From contig NZ_AMPG01000001.1 of the NCBI RefSeq assembly GCF_000299415.1, positions 372,001 to 436,000 of the forward strand: a stretch of DNA of 64,000 bases. The letters are read 5' to 3'. The stretch is from Candidatus Microthrix parvicella Bio17-1 (GTDB lineage: Bacteria > Actinomycetota > Acidimicrobiia > Acidimicrobiales > Microtrichaceae). The position numbers and the translations under genes are program-made. Each line of letters begins with the position of its first letter. The stretch's first letter is position 1. Of this stretch, positions 60,032-64,000 are shown one piece after another. The notes under the pieces were generated by a model that did no database searches, was not told the DNA's origin, and worked only from the letters and a program-made list of their open reading frames with translations.

Positions 60032-62209
60032 TCAGGTGCCGTCGGGCCGGCGACGGGTGGGCATGTCGACGCCCATGGTGACCGCGCCGCCTGAGCGCCC
60101 GGCCTCCGGGGTGCTCACCGAACCGCCGCCGGCTGAGTCCCCGCCGGACTCCGTGCTTTCGTCCGTGCTTGCGACCGTGGTCTCTGCTGCGGCCGCGGCC
60201 GACTCCGCCCGGGCCGTCAACAACTCGACGGCACCCGGCGGCACCTCCAGCAGCGCCTCTCCAACAAGCTCGCTGCCGGTAAACACCGGGTCCAAAGCAG
60301 GAGCACGAAGCAGGAGCACGCTCGGTGGTGTCCCGGTCGAGGACGCACCATCGGTTTCGGGACAATGCCCGAGGCCATCCGGGGTGAGTTCCCAGATCAG
60401 CGCCGGACGGGCACCGTGCCAGCGCAGCGCGCACGAGACCGAGCCCCCGGCAACCGGAAGGTCGCTGAACTGGGCCGGACGACCCCACCACTCCGAAGGG
60501 AAGGAACCGAACGCATCGACGGACGAGCCGTTGAGTGGCGCTGCCAGGTCGAGCGTGGCAGCCAGCAGACGCGCCATCGTGGCCACCGAAGCGCCGTCCT
60601 CTCCGATACCCAACGGACGGGTGGGATGCACCACGTCGGGCCAACACCCCAGCCGCTCCAGCAACGCCGACACCGCCGCCACCGTCAGCGCACCATCCGG
60701 TCGGCCTGCGGCGATATCCCGCCGGGCCGCATCCAACGTTGCGGGCAGATCCAGGTCGGCGCCCGGTTCCCGGCGGACCCACCGAACCCGGCCCAGAGAA
60801 GCCGATGGCTCGGAGGACACCTCGGACGGCACCTCGGACGCCTGCTCAGGCTCAGGCTCGGGCTCGGGCTCCGCACCCGTCGGAAGAGCTGCTGCGATGG
60901 CGCGCGCGTTGTCCGCCACACCCTGCTGCCCCCACCCGTCGGCCATGACGGCCACCGCTTCAACCATCGACGCCAATCGAGGCCGTTGTGCCTCAGGCCA
61001 CCACTGCACGCCACGGCGGCGCAGCTGCCGCAGGGTGATGTGCAGCGCCCTGGCCAGATGCACCAGCAGGTGCTCAGGCGCATCGATCACCTCGTCACGC
61101 GTCAGCGACACGCCGAGCCCGAGCGATGCCTCCAGCACGGCGGCCAGACCCGCAGGGTCGTCATCGACGGCGCGGGCCACCTGCCCAACCACCGGGCCAA
61201 CCACATCGGCATGGCCAAGCCGTGCCAGTGTCCCGGCAGCCAACGCGGCCGACACCGGGTCGGCGCCGGTAAACCATGCGCCATCGGCGGCAGCCAGCAG
61301 TTGAGCCCGGGCAGCCCGGGCCATGTCGGTCAGGGAACTCTCCGGAAGTTCCAGTGCAGCGCCGACTTCAAGGTGCCGTGCCCACCCCTTTGCCATCGCC
61401 GTCGTGTCGGGCAGGCGTTCCAACTCTGCGACCGCGTCGACCTCGGACGACTCGAACGAGCCGAGCGGCAGCCCCATGCGCAGCATGGAACGATGCGCCA
61501 TCGGCCACACGAGGGCCGCCCCACCCGTACCGTGACGAGACACCACGGGCGCGACCGGGCCGTCGGACCCCTCGGGCATCCGTGCAACCAGGTCCACCAG
61601 GTCATCGGCCCGATCAACCAGATGCGCCGCTCGCGGCGGGCGCTGGGCCACCAACACCGTCGCCCCGTTGACCGACAGCACACCGCCCGAAACCTCGACC
61701 CGATCGATGCGGCCCACGTCGCTCAGCGTCCACGGGGTGGCCACCATTGCCAGGCCCACCGGGTCGGGCCCATCCACCTCAACCTCCATCGTCACCCAGG
61801 CCGAACCGGGCTCTCCGCTGCGTGGAGCGGCGCCCTGCCGGATCACCAGTTCGTTGGGGCCGACCCGGACGCGTGTCTCCGCCACCGGGAGGTGGTCGGT
61901 GCGCACCTGTCGAACGCCGGCAGCCTCGGCAGCGCGTTGCCAGGTTCCGTCATGGTTGAACCACCAGTCCAACACCCAGGTGGCACCGGGCAGCGCCACC
62001 GCCCCGCGCCGATCAAGCGATGCAGCACCGGCCCCATCCAGGGTGGACAGCAACGACCAACCCATCTCCATGCGGTTGCGGCCGGCCAACGGGGTGGGCA
62101 GGTAGAGCGAGGAGTCGGGGTCGTGTTGTCGGGTCCACCAACCCGGGGCCACCAGCGTCTGAGCGGCGGAGACCCGGTGAGCGGCGCGGCGCTGCCTGCG
62201 ATCACTCAT
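60032..62209 (-). CDS. Large hypothetical protein next to gpsA
   Basis: A 725-residue protein from ATG 62209, overlapping the end of gpsA by eight bases, so they are co-transcribed. No family was recognised. The first third is beta-rich with many Trp (WVLDWWFNHDGTW); the middle is helical (MARAARAQLLAAADGAWFTG, then LGVSLTRDEVIDAPEHLL), resembling helix-toroid carbohydrate enzymes in overall feel only. A Glu-Pro repeat (EPEPEPEPEQ) links to a final domain. The last 60 residues are low complexity, Ser/Thr/Gly-rich. Confidence 0.6.
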   Translation of the reverse strand: MSDRRQRRAAHRVSAAQTLVAPGWWTRQHDPDSSLYLPTPLAGRNRMEMGWSLLSTLDGAGAASLDRRGAVALPGATWVLDWWFNHDGTWQRAAEAAGVRQVRTDHLPVAETRVRVGPNELVIRQGAAPRSGEPGSAWVTMEVEVDGPDPVGLAMVATPWTLSDVGRIDRVEVSGGVLSVNGATVLVAQRPPRAAHLVDRADDLVDLVARMPEGSDGPVAPVVSRHGTGGAALVWPMAHRSMLRMGLPLGSFESSEVDAVAELERLPDTTAMAKGWARHLEVGAALELPESSLTDMARAARAQLLAAADGAWFTGADPVSAALAAGTLARLGHADVVGPVVGQVARAVDDDPAGLAAVLEASLGLGVSLTRDEVIDAPEHLLVHLARALHITLRQLRRRGVQWWPEAQRPRLASMVEAVAVMADGWGQQGVADNARAIAAALPTGAEPEPEPEPEQASEVPSEVSSEPSASLGRVRWVRREPGADLDLPATLDAARRDIAAGRPDGALTVAAVSALLERLGCWPDVVHPTRPLGIGEDGASVATMARLLAATLDLAAPLNGSSVDAFGSFPSEWWGRPAQFSDLPVAGGSVSCALRWHGARPALIWELTPDGLGHCPETDGASSTGTPPSVLLLRAPALDPVFTGSELVGEALLEVPPGAVELLTARAESAAAAAETTVASTDESTESGGDSAGGGSVSTPEAGRSGGAVTMGVDMPTRRRPDGT

Positions 62210-63209
62210 ACGCAGGATGCTCCACCCCGGACTGACGGCCCATCAGGCCGTCGTAGGCCTCCGACGCGGACAGCCCCTCGTGGCACACCGCCCGCACCTG
62301 GGCGGTGATCGGCACATCCACCTCGTATTCCTCAGCCAACTCCATCACCGCGGTGGATGTCTTGACGCCCTCGGCCACCATGTTCATCTCGTCGACGATC
62401 TCCTCGATCGTGCGCCCCTTGCCCAGTTGCTCCCCCACATGGCGATTACGGCTCTGCGGGGAAATGCAGGTGGCGATGAGATCGCCCATGCCGGCAAGCC
62501 CGGCGAAGGTCACCTGCTGGCCGCCCATCGCAACGCCCAGCGCGGTCAACTCGGCCAGCCCTCGTGTGATGACCGCGGCCCTCGTGTTGTCACCGGTGCC
62601 CAGCCCGTCGGCCATGCCGGAGGCGATGGCGATGACGTTTTTCAGCGCACCTCCCAATTCGCACCCGATGACGTCGGGGTTGGAGTACACCCGGAAGCGA
62701 TCGGTGGCAAAAACCGCCTGCAACGTCTCGGCCACCACCGGGTCGGGCGTTGCGATCACCGCTGCGGCAGCGTCGCCAACCAGAATCTCCTTGGCCAGGT
62801 TGGGCCCCGTCAAGACTGCGGCCGGGTGCCCTGGAAGCACCTCATGGATCAACTGACTCATGCGCTTGCGGGTGCCCTGCTCCAGACCCTTGGTCAAGCT
62901 CACCACCGGCACCCAGGGGCGAAGGAACTCGCCGACCCTGCCCAATGTCTCCCGAAACGCCTGGCTGGGCACGCCCATCACCAGCACGTCGGCGCAACGA
63001 ACCGCCTCTTCCAGATCGGCTGTGGCGGTGAGGTCGGGATGGAGGTCGTAACCCTCCAGGTAGCGCCTGTTGACGTTCGACTCGTTGATCTCGACCACGG
63101 TTTCCGGGGCCCGGGCCCACAACAGGGTTTTGGCATTATGAGCAGCCAGGTGACCAACCGTGGTTCCCCACGAGCCGCCCCCGATCACCGACACCGATAC
63201 TGGTTTCAT
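62202..63209 (-). CDS. gpsA: Glycerol-3-phosphate dehydrogenase [NAD(P)+]
   Basis: A 335-residue protein from ATG 63209. The N-terminal Rossmann motif is VIGGGSWGTTVGHLAA, followed by LTGPNLAKEI and the C-terminal domain with GALKNVIAIASGMADGLGTGDNTRAA, which holds the catalytic Lys. It makes sn-glycerol-3-phosphate for phospholipids. It is transcribed away from cofC, with about 95 bases between their starts. Confidence 0.95.
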   Translation of the reverse strand: MKPVSVSVIGGGSWGTTVGHLAAHNAKTLLWARAPETVVEINESNVNRRYLEGYDLHPDLTATADLEEAVRCADVLVMGVPSQAFRETLGRVGEFLRPWVPVVSLTKGLEQGTRKRMSQLIHEVLPGHPAAVLTGPNLAKEILVGDAAAAVIATPDPVVAETLQAVFATDRFRVYSNPDVIGCELGGALKNVIAIASGMADGLGTGDNTRAAVITRGLAELTALGVAMGGQQVTFAGLAGMGDLIATCISPQSRNRHVGEQLGKGRTIEEIVDEMNMVAEGVKTSTAVMELAEEYEVDVPITAQVRAVCHEGLSASEAYDGLMGRQSGVEHPAYE

Positions 63210-63304
63210 CTGCGGACCTCCCTCGAATGAGCCGAAACTAGCCCACCGGGCGTTGCCGGGCGCCCGCCGAGGGCAGGCCTGATCCACCGCTACCATCGAG
63301 CCCG

Positions 63305-63988
63305 ATGGCGAGCACGAGCACAACGTCGACGAGCCCGCAGGTCCCGCCCCACCCCGGTGGCGCGCCCCGTGCCGACGTGGTGCTCATCCCGGTGAAGGCG
63401 TTTTGCGATGCCAAGGCCCGGCTGGGCCCCGTGCTGTCTCCGGGGCAGCGGTCCAGGTTGGCTCAGGGAATGGCCGCCCGGGTGATCGCAGCCGGTGCGC
63501 CGGCGCCTGTGTGGGTGGTGTGCGACGACGAACGCGTGGCCGACTTCGCTCGCCGTCACGGGGCCGAGGTGTGCTGGACGCCCGGCCTGGGGCTCAATGG
63601 CGCAGTGGCCGAGGCGCTCGCTCAGGCAGCAGCAGCGGGTCTGCTCGAAGCGATCGTTGCCCACGCCGACCTGCCGTTCGCCCGCGACCTTTCCACCCTG
63701 GTGTCGCCGGGGCGGGTGGTGGTGTTTCCTGACCGCCACGCCGATGGCACCAACGTGATGGCCATCCCCACCGACGTGGGGTTCCGTCCTGCCTACGGCG
63801 CCCATTCGGCCGAGCGGCACCGCGCCGAGGCAGACCGCCTGGGGCTGGAGGTCCAATCCCTGCATGATTCGGCCCTCAGCTGGGACGTGGACACCGCCGA
63901 CGACCTGTGGCCACCATCCGAGGTGGGCGAGTGGCCCGACGAACTCCCGCGCCCGGCGCCCGCCGAGCCCTGTCGAAGTCTGCCCTGA
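63305..63988 (+). CDS. cofC: Phosphoenolpyruvate/2-phospho-L-lactate guanylyltransferase (CofC/FbiD)
   Basis: A 227-residue protein with a nucleotidyltransferase pattern: VVLIPVKAFCDAKARLGPVLSPGQRSRLAQGM, VVCDDERVADFA, AIVAHADLPFARDL and VFPDRHADGTNVMAIP, the last being typical of CofC/FbiD. It activates phosphoenolpyruvate or 2-phospholactate with GTP in coenzyme F420 biosynthesis. The N-terminal 22 residues are extra, Ser/Thr/Pro-rich. The window ends with GGAGATCACGGT, which looks like the ribosome site of the next gene. Confidence 0.9.
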   Translation: MASTSTTSTSPQVPPHPGGAPRADVVLIPVKAFCDAKARLGPVLSPGQRSRLAQGMAARVIAAGAPAPVWVVCDDERVADFARRHGAEVCWTPGLGLNGAVAEALAQAAAAGLLEAIVAHADLPFARDLSTLVSPGRVVVFPDRHADGTNVMAIPTDVGFRPAYGAHSAERHRAEADRLGLEVQSLHDSALSWDVDTADDLWPPSEVGEWPDELPRPAPAEPCRSLP

Positions 63989-64000
63989 GGAGATCACGGT

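Overview
The window is a stretch of very GC-rich, densely coded bacterial chromosome (about 60 genes, almost no gap above 200 bases, many GTG/TTG starts and overlapping stop/start pairs). The gene set points to Actinomycetota: a mycothiol S-conjugate amidase (Mca), a coenzyme F420 gene (cofC/fbiD), a group II truncated globin of the GlbO type and the actinobacterial mutasome genes imuA', imuB and dnaE2 with CGAAC-N4-GTTCG LexA boxes. A deep lineage such as Acidimicrobiia is an inference, not shown.

Layout. 1-6,000: acyl-CoA thioesterase (cut by the window edge), amidase, thermonuclease-like protein, ChbG/YdjC deacetylase, lipoprotein, Mca. 6,000-8,950: a copper delivery operon for cytochrome c oxidase (PCuAC lipoprotein, SCO1 fused to a ligand-less PCuAC domain, CtaG). 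8,950-18,100: PhoU/TrkA_C protein, PAP2 phosphatase, DUF2254 membrane protein, a large MMPL/RND transporter, small conserved proteins and an acyl-CoA desaturase. 18,190-21,800: dnaE2 with its SOS box. 21,850-24,930: potassium handling (ion channel, TrkH, TrkA). 24,930-27,930: PIG-L deacetylase, a small membrane protein, GlbO and a frameshifted ABC1 kinase. 28,050-30,530: a degenerate-NTPase protein ending in five near-identical 144-bp repeats. 30,600-37,300: M20 hydrolase, YbdK-like ligase, RarD, PepF, a decayed esterase and an M23 lipoprotein with candidate MtrA-like boxes. 37,370-42,200: a two-component system, then imuB and imuA' with a second SOS box. 42,200-50,600: a 2OG-Fe(II) oxygenase, serine hydrolase, transporter, stress protein, a candidate selenoprotein, a DJ-1 protein, a glycosyltransferase and an HNH protein. 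50,600-53,800: an ABC transporter with a TetR regulator, and a macro-domain protein. 53,857-56,015: an IS1380-type element inserted in an AsnC/Lrp regulator gene. 56,000-64,000: LysE exporter, Nfu_N-like protein, zinc peptidase, RNase HII, RpiB, TPR protein, a 725-residue unknown, GpsA and CofC.

Main points of interest. (1) The AhpD/CMD-type gene at 46,764-47,741 is one continuous reading frame broken only by a TGA placed exactly where the second cysteine of the redox CxxC motif should be (CxxU), followed by a stem-loop; a selenoprotein is the favoured reading. (2) Removing the IS element and one copy of its 5-bp target duplication restores a complete 152-residue AsnC regulator next to a LysE-type exporter. 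(3) Both mutasome loci, about 20 kb apart, carry perfect LexA boxes. (4) Two genes (ctaG and the MMPL transporter) are preceded by six-codon leader frames whose stop overlaps the next start as ATGA.

No tRNA, rRNA, CRISPR array or replication origin was seen.
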